Assembly (NCBI GenBank): GCA_023269615.1
Contig: JAHFSY010000013.1
Coordinates: forward strand, 1-64,000
Length of the DNA stretch: 64,000 nt
Reading direction: 5' to 3'
Source: Verrucomicrobiota bacterium
GTDB lineage: Bacteria > Verrucomicrobiota > Verrucomicrobiia > JABWAM01
Shown: piece by piece, positions 8,761 to 16,398 of the stretch
How positions within the stretch are numbered: position 1 is the first letter of the stretch
How the letters are laid out: each line of letters begins with the position of its first letter
The notes under the pieces: model-generated
Told to the model about the DNA's origin: nothing
The model's database searches: none
Seen by the model: only the letters and a program-made list of their open reading frames with translations
Translations under genes and position numbers: made by a program

Positions 8761-11196
8761 ATGAAACGCAAGCTTCAGGACTTCAAGTTCGAGGGCAGCC
8801 ACTACGATCGGCCCAACCAGAAGTGGGTCTGCGGCCACGCCGCTGAAGGCAAGGCGTGCCTCGCCGGCCCCGATGCGCGCGGAAAATGCCAGGCCACTTT
8901 CGAGTGTCGCCCACGGAAAGATGGTGATCGCTGGGTCTGCACGCGCCCTGACATGGCGGGCGGGCCGTGCCCGGCCGGCCCTTCACCGGAAGGCGCCTGC
9001 GCCGTCCCCATCCCCCCCTGTGTGCCGTCGCCCAGCCTGCGCAAAAGGCGCGGCACCACGGTCCTTCTTGTGGTCGCGCTCTCCCTTGCTTTCATCCTCG
9101 TGGCCCTCGGATGGCGGGGAAACCGCGATTTTCTGTCACCGGGTGATCTCAGCATCCGGCATTTTCGCGCGGCGTCCAGCAATCAGTGCCAGGCATGCCA
9201 TGAGTCTGCAAACGGCGCGCCCATCGACTGGATGCTCTCGTCCATGAAAGGAGACCAGGCCCTGCAAAACAACAGGCTCTGCCTGAACTGCCACGAGCTC
9301 GGCAACCAGCCGGCCAAAGTTCATGGACTGCCTCTTGGTGAGATCCTGCCCCTGACACAGAAAGCCGAGCAGCGCCTTCCCAAGCCATCCAAACCCATCG
9401 GCTTGGAAATGGCACAACTGCTTGCGCCCCCGCCGCCCGGCGGCCACGACCAGGACATCGCTTGTTCCACATGCCATCGTGAACATCGCGGAATCCACAA
9501 TGACATCATGGCCATGAGCAATCTCCAGTGTCAGACCTGCCACGCCCAACCCTTCCACAGCTTCGAAACCGATCATCCCAAGTTCAACCAGTATCCCTAT
9601 CGCCGACGGACGCAGATCCAGTTCGATCACGAGTCCCACTTTTCCAGCCACTTCAAGGATCCCGATTTTCTCTCCAAAGCTCCCACCAGTTGCTACGGAT
9701 GCCACAGCCCCGATTCAGCCGGAGCGAGGATCCAGACCAAAGGTTTTGAAGAAACCTGCGCGGCGTGCCATCAAGACGGAATTCGCGGCGTCAACCGGGT
9801 AGGTGAAAAGGGATTGCCCATGGTCGCACTGCCCGGCCTCGATGTCGCCACGCTCGCCCAGCACGGGTACTCCGTCGGCGACTGGCCATCGAACACGTCG
9901 TATTCGGATCTTCCCATCACGCCTCTCATGATCTGGATGTTGTCTGCCGATCCCGAAATCGCGGCAGCATTGGAAACGTTGCACGGAATGGATCTCGTGG
10001 ATCTTTCCAGCGCGACCGAGGATCAAATCCGCGCATCGTTCCGCGTGGCGTGGGCAATCAAAATTCTCTTTTACGATCTCGCCACGAAGGGAGACGAAAC
10101 ATGGAACAAACGGGCTCAACCCCTCCTCTCGCATCCCGCGTATCGCGATCAAACCATGAAGGTCATCCAGCGGCTTCCCCCGCTTACCATCATGGTGACC
10201 CGCACCAGGTGGTTTCCCAACCTGTCAACTGAAGTGCCGAAATATCTCTCCGATCCGAAAGCATTCACCACTTCACCGGTTCCAAAAACACCTCCAGCCA
10301 AGCCACCCAGGCCCACGGCCCCTTCCTCCACAAATTCCGTGTCCCTCCTGCCAACCACCAGCGCGACATCGAGCCTTCTGCCTTCCTCCGCCACCGGCGC
10401 GGGGTCAGCCAGCTCCCTGCTGCCTCCGAGTGCCACAGCCAACACCAGCCTGTTGCCTCCGCCAGCCGCGGCGTCGGGCAGCCTCCTTCCCCCTGCGTCC
10501 GCTTCCACCAACCTCTCCCCAGCTCCATCGCTTCTCACCGGACCTCCTCCCCCAACCTCCACTCCAACTTCTCCCCCAACCCCCTCACCCACCTTGAAAA
10601 CCCCCGAGCCCCTCACGCGCATCGGCTCCTGGTATCGCGTGGACTCCAATTACGCCGTTTACTACCAGCCCACGGGCCACAGTGACCAGATGATGTACGC
10701 GTGGTACGATGTGATGGCCGCCCTCTCCAGCGAATTCAAGTCACCCGTCCTTGCCAACCTCATCCAGGTTGTGGATTGCCCGGCGGACCCCGGCTTGTGT
10801 TTCAGTTGCCACAGCGTGGACCGCCAGCCCGACCAGAAAATTGCCATCCAATGGCGCGTGAGCCGGCCGAACCACCTCGATCATCCGTTCACAATCTTCT
10901 CGCACACCTCCCATTTTGGAGTGCTGCACCTGGACCGGAATGGATGCATCGAATGCCATGTCCTGGATGCGGAAGCCCCCTACCGCCAGGCTTTCGCAGA
11001 AGGCAGGCAGGACCCGCACAAGTTTGTCAGCAACTTCAAGCCCATCACGCGCGAGGATTGCGCCGCCTGTCACACGGAAAAACTGGCCGGCGATTCCTGC
11101 ATGCAATGCCATCGCTACCACATCGGAAAGTTCGTCCCTTCCATGGCCAGCCCGATCCAGCCAGCACTCAATCCTCAGAAATCAGAAAAACGCTGA
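8761..11196 (+). CDS. Membrane-anchored decaheme c-type cytochrome with duplicated cytoplasmic Cys motif
   Basis: 811 residues. Residues 22-86 hold two copies of a Cys motif, WVC...GxxC.AGPxxxGxC...C, giving eight cysteines with no CxxCH. One membrane helix follows at about 99-117. Outside are ten heme sites: CQACH, CLNCH, CSTCH, CQTCH, CYGCH, CAACH, CFSCH, CIECH, CAACH and CMQCH. They are split six and four by a long insert that includes a Ser/Leu/Pro linker with repeated SLLPP/SLLPS units at about 525-600, the same motif as in the pentaheme protein of this locus. The Cys-rich part is N-terminal to the helix and so should be cytoplasmic. It begins 15 bases after the cytochrome b gene. It is a likely trans-envelope wire from the membrane cytochrome to the periplasmic carriers. 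The 3' end is repeated at 14363. Confidence 0.85.
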   Translation: MKRKLQDFKFEGSHYDRPNQKWVCGHAAEGKACLAGPDARGKCQATFECRPRKDGDRWVCTRPDMAGGPCPAGPSPEGACAVPIPPCVPSPSLRKRRGTTVLLVVALSLAFILVALGWRGNRDFLSPGDLSIRHFRAASSNQCQACHESANGAPIDWMLSSMKGDQALQNNRLCLNCHELGNQPAKVHGLPLGEILPLTQKAEQRLPKPSKPIGLEMAQLLAPPPPGGHDQDIACSTCHREHRGIHNDIMAMSNLQCQTCHAQPFHSFETDHPKFNQYPYRRRTQIQFDHESHFSSHFKDPDFLSKAPTSCYGCHSPDSAGARIQTKGFEETCAACHQDGIRGVNRVGEKGLPMVALPGLDVATLAQHGYSVGDWPSNTSYSDLPITPLMIWMLSADPEIAAALETLHGMDLVDLSSATEDQIRASFRVAWAIKILFYDLATKGDETWNKRAQPLLSHPAYRDQTMKVIQRLPPLTIMVTRTRWFPNLSTEVPKYLSDPKAFTTSPVPKTPPAKPPRPTAPSSTNSVSLLPTTSATSSLLPSSATGAGSASSLLPPSATANTSLLPPPAAASGSLLPPASASTNLSPAPSLLTGPPPPTSTPTSPPTPSPTLKTPEPLTRIGSWYRVDSNYAVYYQPTGHSDQMMYAWYDVMAALSSEFKSPVLANLIQVVDCPADPGLCFSCHSVDRQPDQKIAIQWRVSRPNHLDHPFTIFSHTSHFGVLHLDRNGCIECHVLDAEAPYRQAFAEGRQDPHKFVSNFKPITREDCAACHTEKLAGDSCMQCHRYHIGKFVPSMASPIQPALNPQKSEKR

Positions 11197-11214
11197 TGGA
11201 AAGAGACGGGGAAA

Positions 11215-11360
11215 GCCACAGATGAAACACGGATTGGCACGGATACTCTATTTTGGCACAGCCAAAATGGAGGAATAGCCCCTCCATGATTGCCGATTCT
11301 GCCAGTGCTTGGCGTGCCAAGCACTGGCTTATCTGTGTTTCATCCGTGTTCATCCGTGGC
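11215..11360. repeat. Palindromic element bounded by CACGGAT/ATCCGTG heptamers
   Basis: The left edge (11215-11244) contains tandem CACGGAT-like units and the right edge (11331-11360) their inverse, ending CATCCGTGGC. Two strong hairpins sit inside: ATTTTGGC/GCCAAAAT at 11250-11268, and a perfect 12-bp stem GCCAGTGCTTGG/CCAAGCACTGGC at 11301-11328. It separates two convergent genes and may also stop transcription. Relatives are at 17090-17154 and, half-sized, at 26709-26738. Confidence 0.6.
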
Positions 11361-11402
11361 TTCCTGTTCTTAAATGCGTAAGCCCTGGGGAAATGGGCCT
11401 CA

Positions 11403-11993
11403 TCACACCACGCGCCGCAGCACTCGCACACGCTCCCGTCCCTCGCGCCCGCCAAAGGCCACATCCGGCACATAGTCATCCACGATTTCATAGCCCTCCG
11501 CGAAGAGCGCCGTCAGATCAGCCACGCTGAAAGGGTAAGGCGGCCCCTCCTCGCCCGGATCGAGATCCGGATTGATGAACCACACCCCGATCAACAAGCC
11601 CCCGCGCCGCAGCACCAGGTCAATGCCGCGACGGTAGTCCGCGCGCATCGTCGGAGGCAGCGCGCTCATGCACGTGTGCTCCAGCACCACGTCATATGCG
11701 CCGCGCATCGCCTCCGGCGGATCAAACAAATCCCCGGTCACGAACCGCTCCGCCAGATGCGGATACTTCGCGCGCGCCTCAGCCACCCCCGTCGGCGCAA
11801 TGTCCAGCCCCGTCGCATCCAGCCCGAGCTTCACCGCCAGCGCCACCTCATGCCCGCGACCGCAACCCGGCACCAGCGCGCGCCCGCGCACCTCATGACG
11901 CTCCAAGTACTGTTTCATCGCCGGCGCCGGCGCGCCCTTGTCCCAGAACACCTCGCCCTTTCGATAACGTTCGTCCCAGTCCATGCGGCTCAT
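11403..11993 (-). CDS. TPMT-family SAM-dependent methyltransferase
   Basis: 196 residues. The N-terminus WDERYRKGEVFWDKGAPAPAM matches the WxxRW...PW opening of the thiopurine S-methyltransferase family. The SAM-binding loop is ALVPGCGRGHEV, followed by GLDIAP at the end of strand 2. VVLEHTCMSALPP and the YPFSVADLTALF tail are also usual for the bacterial/plant TPMT-like halide or thiol methyltransferase branch. Length matches the family (about 200). It probably methylates a small thiol, halide, selenium or tellurium species; the substrate cannot be told. It is convergent with the decaheme gene and stands apart from the orphan genes to its right by 36 bases. Confidence 0.8.
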   Translation of the reverse strand: MSRMDWDERYRKGEVFWDKGAPAPAMKQYLERHEVRGRALVPGCGRGHEVALAVKLGLDATGLDIAPTGVAEARAKYPHLAERFVTGDLFDPPEAMRGAYDVVLEHTCMSALPPTMRADYRRGIDLVLRRGGLLIGVWFINPDLDPGEEGPPYPFSVADLTALFAEGYEIVDDYVPDVAFGGREGRERVRVLRRVV

Positions 11994-12029
11994 TCAACCT
12001 GCCCTCTGCGTGATGTCAATCAGCCTTTT

Positions 12030-12647
12030 TCAGAAGTACATCGCACCATGAATTTCCTGTCTTTTCCACCGGCCTTCCTCCTTTTTCAGAAGATGTACCC
12101 TCCATACAGCTCCCGTTCCGAAGCCGGGCACATAGTACGAACAAAACATCGCCATATCCCCGGCACGATTCAAGCCAACGCGGGAAACGGAAATGAAACC
12201 CGGAGCCTCAACCTCGGCCTTGGTGGGGGAATCGTACATCGTTGAGCGAAAAAACGCCTTCTTCTCGTCGCTGCTGAGCAACTTGATTGGAAGACGCCGG
12301 CCCAGTTCCGGCCAGAGCGGTTGCGGTTTGGCATTCTTCGCGCAAAAATCTTTCATCAAATCCGCGGGAATCACGTCCGCTCCTGTCCGTGACCGTTGGA
12401 GCTCGCGCGACAATGCCCCGACTGAAGACGGCCCGATGGAGAATTCGCGTGCCATCAAAAGCGGCGGTTTCATTTCAAGCGTGAAACTCTGATTCTCCTT
12501 CAGAAAGGCAACAAGCACCTCAATCTCGACCTCGCGCGGCGTTGAAGCCTTCCCCGTCTCCTTTGGAACGGTTTCGCAACCCGTAAAATACAACAAGGCA
12601 ATGCAGAAGGCGGCAAGCAGTGAAAAGACCGTTATGCGCGAGCGCAT
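12030..12647 (-). CDS. Small exported lipoprotein of unknown function
   Basis: 205 residues from ATG 12647, chosen because it gives a signal peptide with lipobox (LLYFTGCET); a longer in-frame reading to 13064 lacks any sensible N-terminus and runs through the upstream intergenic sites. The body has FSIGPSSVGALSREL and, near the end, GFISVSRVGLNRAGDMAMFCSYYVPG followed by RVHLLKKEEGRWKRQE. This tail resembles the calcium-independent beta-sheet tails of many small exported proteins in this phylum group, where it ends with a line such as 'KKDGKWKV'. It is the last of four leftward orphan genes separated by attC-like sites. No function can be proposed. Confidence 0.65.
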   Translation of the reverse strand: MRSRITVFSLLAAFCIALLYFTGCETVPKETGKASTPREVEIEVLVAFLKENQSFTLEMKPPLLMAREFSIGPSSVGALSRELQRSRTGADVIPADLMKDFCAKNAKPQPLWPELGRRLPIKLLSSDEKKAFFRSTMYDSPTKAEVEAPGFISVSRVGLNRAGDMAMFCSYYVPGFGTGAVWRVHLLKKEEGRWKRQEIHGAMYF

Positions 12648-12659
12648 GTTCGGCCCTGT

Positions 12660-12705
12660 TAATTTCGGTGTCAGAGCCCCCCGGCTCTTGGGTCCACCTA
12701 TAGGT
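12660..12705 (-). other. Degenerate attC-like site
   Basis: Between two leftward orphan genes. It shares the core TGGACCCAAGAGCCGGGG (12679-12696, read leftward) and the following GGCTCTGAC with the better site at 13549-13608, but has lost about 13 bases of the right half, and the final box reads ATTAACA rather than GTTRRRY. Confidence 0.35.
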
Positions 12706-12715
12706 TGCATTGTTT

Positions 12716-13165
12716 TTATCCCCACCATATCCGACTCCTCCACAAATTGATTCCTGGACCGTGCATCGCCGCAAGACCAGCCCATATCGCCACGGCGCAT
12801 CCAAACACGCCAAGAAACCCCACGACCCCCAGAGCCACAGCGACAGGATCGAGCGTGCTCCGGCGTGCCTGCAAAATGATCCAGAGGCCGAGCGCAACGA
12901 TAGCCGAAGGCAAGCCGATGTTCAGGACTGCTGCCATCAAAGCAATCTCTGACACGTAATCCATCACCAAGAAACCTGAGGGTGGGTGCGTCACGGAACA
13001 AACGGTCATGGCTGTCGCGCAAGCTGCAAAGAGGATGGCCAGCATGAGAACAACTGCACAGCACAATTCGATCTGGCGCAGGTTGCGGTCGGTTTCATGC
13101 ACAACTCCGGAACAACGACCGCTTGGGGCCGCTGCCTCTGGCACCTTGGGCTCTTTCTTTTTCAT
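12716..13165 (-). CDS. Small integral membrane protein, unknown
   Basis: 149 residues. A charged 28-residue N-terminus (MKKKEPKVPEAAAPSGR) is followed by about three hydrophobic segments near residues 34-56, 68-98 and 108-132. No motif is recognised. The start lies only 12 bases after the stop of the 123-residue gene to its right, so the two may share one cassette or transcript. An attC-like sequence lies just past its stop. Lower GC and odd codon use compared with the flanking regions suggest foreign origin. Confidence 0.55.
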   Translation of the reverse strand: MKKKEPKVPEAAAPSGRCSGVVHETDRNLRQIELCCAVVLMLAILFAACATAMTVCSVTHPPSGFLVMDYVSEIALMAAVLNIGLPSAIVALGLWIILQARRSTLDPVAVALGVVGFLGVFGCAVAIWAGLAAMHGPGINLWRSRIWWG

Positions 13166-13177
13166 CAGTATGCGCCG

Positions 13178-13549
13178 TTATGCATGCTTCCCTTTCAGGG
13201 CGGGATTGAAATTCCACATTCGTCTTCTAACTCTATTGAGCCATTGTGGATCCACACGCATCTGCGAAGATATGTGTTTTTCTGGCTGCAGTAATGGGTG
13301 TGTTTTCAAAATCCTTGTTTTCTCGCGCTCTGTCAGTTGGAGTTGGCTCTCTGACGGTTCTGACGGGAGGTCCATCGTAATCCTGTTGATTGCATAACGC
13401 GCGACCTTCTTCTTGATTGCCCACAACATGGCATCGGCTGGGTCGTTGTGTTTGCGTTCTTCAAGAACCGATGCACAGTAGCTCAAAATGGCGAACTGCG
13501 TGCGGAGTTGCTCCTCGCTCAGCAACATAGATTTTGCCTCTTTATGCAT
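13178..13549 (-). CDS. Hypothetical 123-residue soluble protein
   Basis: The ATG at 13549 overlaps the GTTGATA box that ends the attC-like site to its right, as is usual for cassette genes; a second ATG seven codons on (MLLSEEQLRTQF) is an alternative. The sequence is helical and charged (SYCASVLEERKHNDPADAMLWAIKKKVARYAINRI), with a basic C-terminus. No signal peptide, membrane helix or known motif is seen. Confidence 0.5.
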   Translation of the reverse strand: MHKEAKSMLLSEEQLRTQFAILSYCASVLEERKHNDPADAMLWAIKKKVARYAINRITMDLPSEPSESQLQLTEREKTRILKTHPLLQPEKHISSQMRVDPQWLNRVRRRMWNFNPALKGKHA

Positions 13550-13608
13550 ATCAACGTCAGAGCTGATCCGGAGCCGCCCCGGCTCTTGGGTCCAGCGATT
13601 TGTTAGCT
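13549..13608 (-). other. attC-like recombination site
   Basis: Read leftward, the 60 bases start with AGCTAAC, overlapping the stop codon of the lipoprotein gene to the right. Next come a 6-base gap, CTGGACC, a GAGCC/GGCTC hairpin, GGATCAG (partly complementary to CTGGACC), the 7-base spacer CTCTGAC and a terminal GTTGATA. Box order, spacing and length match integron attC sites of the 60-base aadA type. The outer boxes deviate from the RYYYAAC/GTTRRRY consensus, so it is a candidate only. Confidence 0.5.
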
Positions 13609-14031
13609 GCTTTCATCAAAGTGTATTGTCTTGAACAACGAGTAAGGAGGAATCTCCGGCCTCCCCTCACCATCGCTGTATTGTCTCCTGAAAACCAGGA
13701 GGCGGCCCGATTCAAATATGACGTAAACATCCTCCCCACAGCCAGCCCACCAAGCCGAGTATGCCGATAATGCATGTTTTGGAATCTGTCTTTGTTTATA
13801 CTCGGATCGCTTTGTGATGCTACATGCACCAATTGGATCGTCTGTAAGCAGGTACCTCTTGCCATTCGCTACTAGCCAGATTTTACCACGTGGAATGTCG
13901 CGATCGTCGGGGTGCAATTGGAAATCCCAAGAGATATCCGGAACATGATCTGCTGTAGAATGGAGATGATGCTTTGATGTGGCGCACCCGAGCAACATGC
14001 AAAACAGAATACAGGATGCGATATGTCTCAT
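13603..14031 (-). CDS. Small lipoprotein of unknown function
   Basis: 142 residues from ATG 14031, which gives MRHIASCILFCMLLGCATSK, a clear lipoprotein signal (LLGC). The mature protein is polar, with KIWLVANGKRYLLTDDPIGACS, SAYSAWWAGCGEDVYVIF and LVFRRQYSD, suggesting an all-beta domain. The stop codon lies within the attC-like site at 13549-13608. The ATG is preceded by GTTAGCTGCC, which could be the 3' end of another recombination site. No family is recognised. Confidence 0.6.
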   Translation of the reverse strand: MRHIASCILFCMLLGCATSKHHLHSTADHVPDISWDFQLHPDDRDIPRGKIWLVANGKRYLLTDDPIGACSITKRSEYKQRQIPKHALSAYSAWWAGCGEDVYVIFESGRLLVFRRQYSDGEGRPEIPPYSLFKTIHFDESS

Positions 14032-14362
14032 GGCAGCTAACAGTATTATTAGCCCACTGCCAAAAACGTGTAAAACCACACGTCACAGTAGATTATCACG
14101 GGGATTTTTGGTTCGAGTCCCTTGATAGCCCGCTTTGAAAGTGACTCATCTCGATCCGCAAGGCTTGTGGCGGGTTGGCGCATGACGGCTTCAAGGGGGG
14201 AGGAATATACAGACTGATCCATCCGAAAACCTACAATGTCAAGTTCCACATTCCACGGCACGCGAACAGGGAACCGGGTGGCGCTCGTCGCCACGACCCG
14301 CGGCCCCCTCCTTCCCCCTCCATCTCGACCATCCGTTGCAATCCGTCCCCCCTCAAGTACAT
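14032..14362. other. Non-coding stretch
   Basis: No convincing gene. It holds a short palindrome ACGTGT/ACACGT around 14068-14085, which could be an operator or hairpin upstream of the leftward lipoprotein gene, and a GGTTCGAGTCCC string at 14110 that resembles a tRNA T-loop but has no tRNA around it. The remainder to 14362 shows nothing I can name. Confidence 0.4.
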
Positions 14363-14443
14363 TACCACATCGGAAAGTTCGTCCCCTCCACGGCCAGCCC
14401 GATCCAGCCGTCACTCAATCCTCAGAAATCAGAAAAGCGCTAA
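14363..14443 (+). pseudogene. Detached copy of the last 27 codons of the decaheme cytochrome gene
   Basis: These 81 bases match 11116-11196 at 75 positions. Read in the same frame they give YHIGKFVPSTASPIQPSLNP and onward to a stop, differing from the parent at two residues. Nothing upstream of the copy resembles the rest of the cytochrome. It is either the scar of a duplication or the far boundary of an insertion that recombined at the 3' end of the cytochrome gene. Confidence 0.75.
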
Positions 14444-14508
14444 CCGCAATTCTCACCAGAAAGTGAGAAATGCGCGGCCAAAGCCGCGTATCCAGCCCAT
14501 GGCCTGGC

Positions 14509-16368
14509 TCACTTCGACAGGAGGGTGATGGAGAGCACTTCAGATGCTGGAATGTTCACCACCGCATCCTTGTAGACGACCACGACCCCCTCGGCAGACC
14601 AGGATTTGCAGGAGAATCCTTTTTCACCGAGCACGATCCGTTCCCCGCTGGCAAGCGTCACCAATCCGTTGCGCTTGTCTACCACCGGAATATTCCGAAA
14701 CCAGAGCATGGGCGATGTCTCGTAAATCAACGCGGCGAGTAGCTTTACCCCGGAAGGTTCGATCGACGTTGCACCCAGCGTCCATTCCTTCAGCGTCAAG
14801 TCCCTGACGGATAGGCTTGTGTTCTCCATCACCAAGACCTGCCCTTCGACGGGCACGGAGTTTTCCCTGGGTTCCCGGTACGCAGTTTGGTTTCCCCAAA
14901 GGGCCGCGATGTTGGACGAGTCCACCTTGAGCCCCGGAAACCGATCCGTAACCGGGCCCTGCTTGCTGTGAGCGTGCAAGATGGACCCATCCGCCAACAT
15001 CACCCAAAAGCCATCCTGTGCCGCGACAAGTTTCAAGTCTCCGGTGGGATAGCGCGCGACGGCCACATCCTTCAAAGGCAGCGAGAGCTTCGCGATGCCG
15101 GCGCTGACTCCCTCCATGTTGAGATGATCGGCTTCAACCTGGAAACGCTGGCACTTCAAGCGCTCGCCGGTACCCAAGATGAACGTGAACAATTTGGGAT
15201 CACCCCATTCGGACAGCGGCATGGGAGTATCGAACGCCAAATCATCAATCGTGTAATTCGGGTCAATTTGCAGATTGGGGACGATCTTGATTGTGGCGAT
15301 GGGAACCGGGCTGCGCACGGCCAGAAAATCATGGCCGCTGGCGACCGTCTTGATTTCTGCGAGGAGCCGGTCCTGGGCATCATACGCCTCCATTTTGGTG
15401 CCGTTCGGAGTCACCTCGGCGATCCATAATCCGACATGTGTCACACCCGCCGCCACACGATCATTTCCGGGAAGGCAGAAACGAATGGTGAGAACCCCCT
15501 CCCAAAGTGGTTGATGGGTTGCGCAGGAAAGTCCCCGGCTGCGTCCGCCCACGTCAAAGTTGTTTACCGAGACAATGGAACCCGAAACGGACGTACTGAT
15601 CGTGAATCCCTTTGGAATGAAAAGCCGCCCCACATTCTCCCCGATGGCAATCGCCTTCCCGTCGGGTGTTGTATCAAAACCGATTCGGGTGAGGTTGTTC
15701 GGAAAGAGACGGTCCTCATCGGTCTGGATTCGCTCGGCACTCACCGCAGCGGTTCTCGTAGGCGGACTGGAATCGATGTTTTCGCTGGTGATCCGTTGAA
15801 CCGTGGCCCGATCCAAGGTCACTTCCACGTCATGAAACCGCCCGCTCGCGCTCCAAGCTCCCAGATCGCATGGAACGGCTTCGCCACCGGACATGGTCAC
15901 AAGCTGATCCCATTCCTTGTCCGGCTCCGATTCGTCGAAGGGCAGTTTTTCAAGAACCTGTTTGAGCCTCGCTCGAACTTCAGGATCGGTTGTCTGTTGC
16001 TGCACCTGGCGGAGATACGGTCCAAATCCCCTGGCGCTTACAATCAAATCAGCCTGGGCCTGCTCACGCTTTTTAAACGAGTCATCTCCCAAAGCATGGA
16101 TCAGCACCCCCACGCGAGCCTGTTCCTCCAATACCGGCCGGGCCACGAGCTTCAGATCTCTGACCTCCGAAAGCTGAAGTGTCTGGGAGACGATGCTGCC
16201 ATCCGCCGTCGCCTTTTTCAGCGCGAGCGAAGAGTTTTGCAAGGTGACCCACAGGATGCTGCCATCCTGAAATACAACAGCACGTTCCACGGGAGGCTCG
16301 GCAAAAGACAGTCCCGTGAAACAGAGGGAAAACCATGCCGTGGCGAGAATGACCGCGGGCCCTTTCAT
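14509..16368 (-). CDS. Exported protein of unknown function with helical segment and beta-rich body
   Basis: 619 residues with a Sec signal peptide (WFSLCFTGLSFAEPP). Residues about 85-150 are helical and include ALGDDSFKKREQAQADLIV...PEVRARLKQVLEKL, a phrase common in HEAT-like exported proteins of this phylum group. The rest appears beta-rich, with an IGFDTTPDG...GFTISTSVSGSIVSVNNF section and repeated segments that read like a value of a protein-encoded 'setting' (WVTLQNSSLALKK, WVMLADGSILHAHS, LVTLASGERIVLGEKGF), each a short beta-hairpin. It is followed leftward by the 81-bp cytochrome remnant and separated by 30 bases from the mocA-like gene. No catalytic motif is recognised. Confidence 0.6.
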   Translation of the reverse strand: MKGPAVILATAWFSLCFTGLSFAEPPVERAVVFQDGSILWVTLQNSSLALKKATADGSIVSQTLQLSEVRDLKLVARPVLEEQARVGVLIHALGDDSFKKREQAQADLIVSARGFGPYLRQVQQQTTDPEVRARLKQVLEKLPFDESEPDKEWDQLVTMSGGEAVPCDLGAWSASGRFHDVEVTLDRATVQRITSENIDSSPPTRTAAVSAERIQTDEDRLFPNNLTRIGFDTTPDGKAIAIGENVGRLFIPKGFTISTSVSGSIVSVNNFDVGGRSRGLSCATHQPLWEGVLTIRFCLPGNDRVAAGVTHVGLWIAEVTPNGTKMEAYDAQDRLLAEIKTVASGHDFLAVRSPVPIATIKIVPNLQIDPNYTIDDLAFDTPMPLSEWGDPKLFTFILGTGERLKCQRFQVEADHLNMEGVSAGIAKLSLPLKDVAVARYPTGDLKLVAAQDGFWVMLADGSILHAHSKQGPVTDRFPGLKVDSSNIAALWGNQTAYREPRENSVPVEGQVLVMENTSLSVRDLTLKEWTLGATSIEPSGVKLLAALIYETSPMLWFRNIPVVDKRNGLVTLASGERIVLGEKGFSCKSWSAEGVVVVYKDAVVNIPASEVLSITLLSK

Positions 16369-16398
16369 GTCCCGAACTTATCTCAGAATGTCCCCCTG

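Noticed and set aside
12648..13064. N-terminal extension of the lipoprotein gene at 12030
   Set aside because: The extension is Cys/Arg-rich nonsense read through the neighbouring gene and an attC-like site; the ATG at 12647 gives a proper lipoprotein signal.
14110..14121. GGTTCGAGTCCC resembling a tRNA T-loop
   Set aside because: The five bases on each side do not pair, and no acceptor, D or anticodon arm can be drawn on either strand.
14049..14414. 121-residue minus-strand reading frame in the gap before the exported protein gene
   Set aside because: Overlaps the cytochrome remnant in antisense, lacks a family match and has no sensible start; treated as non-coding.
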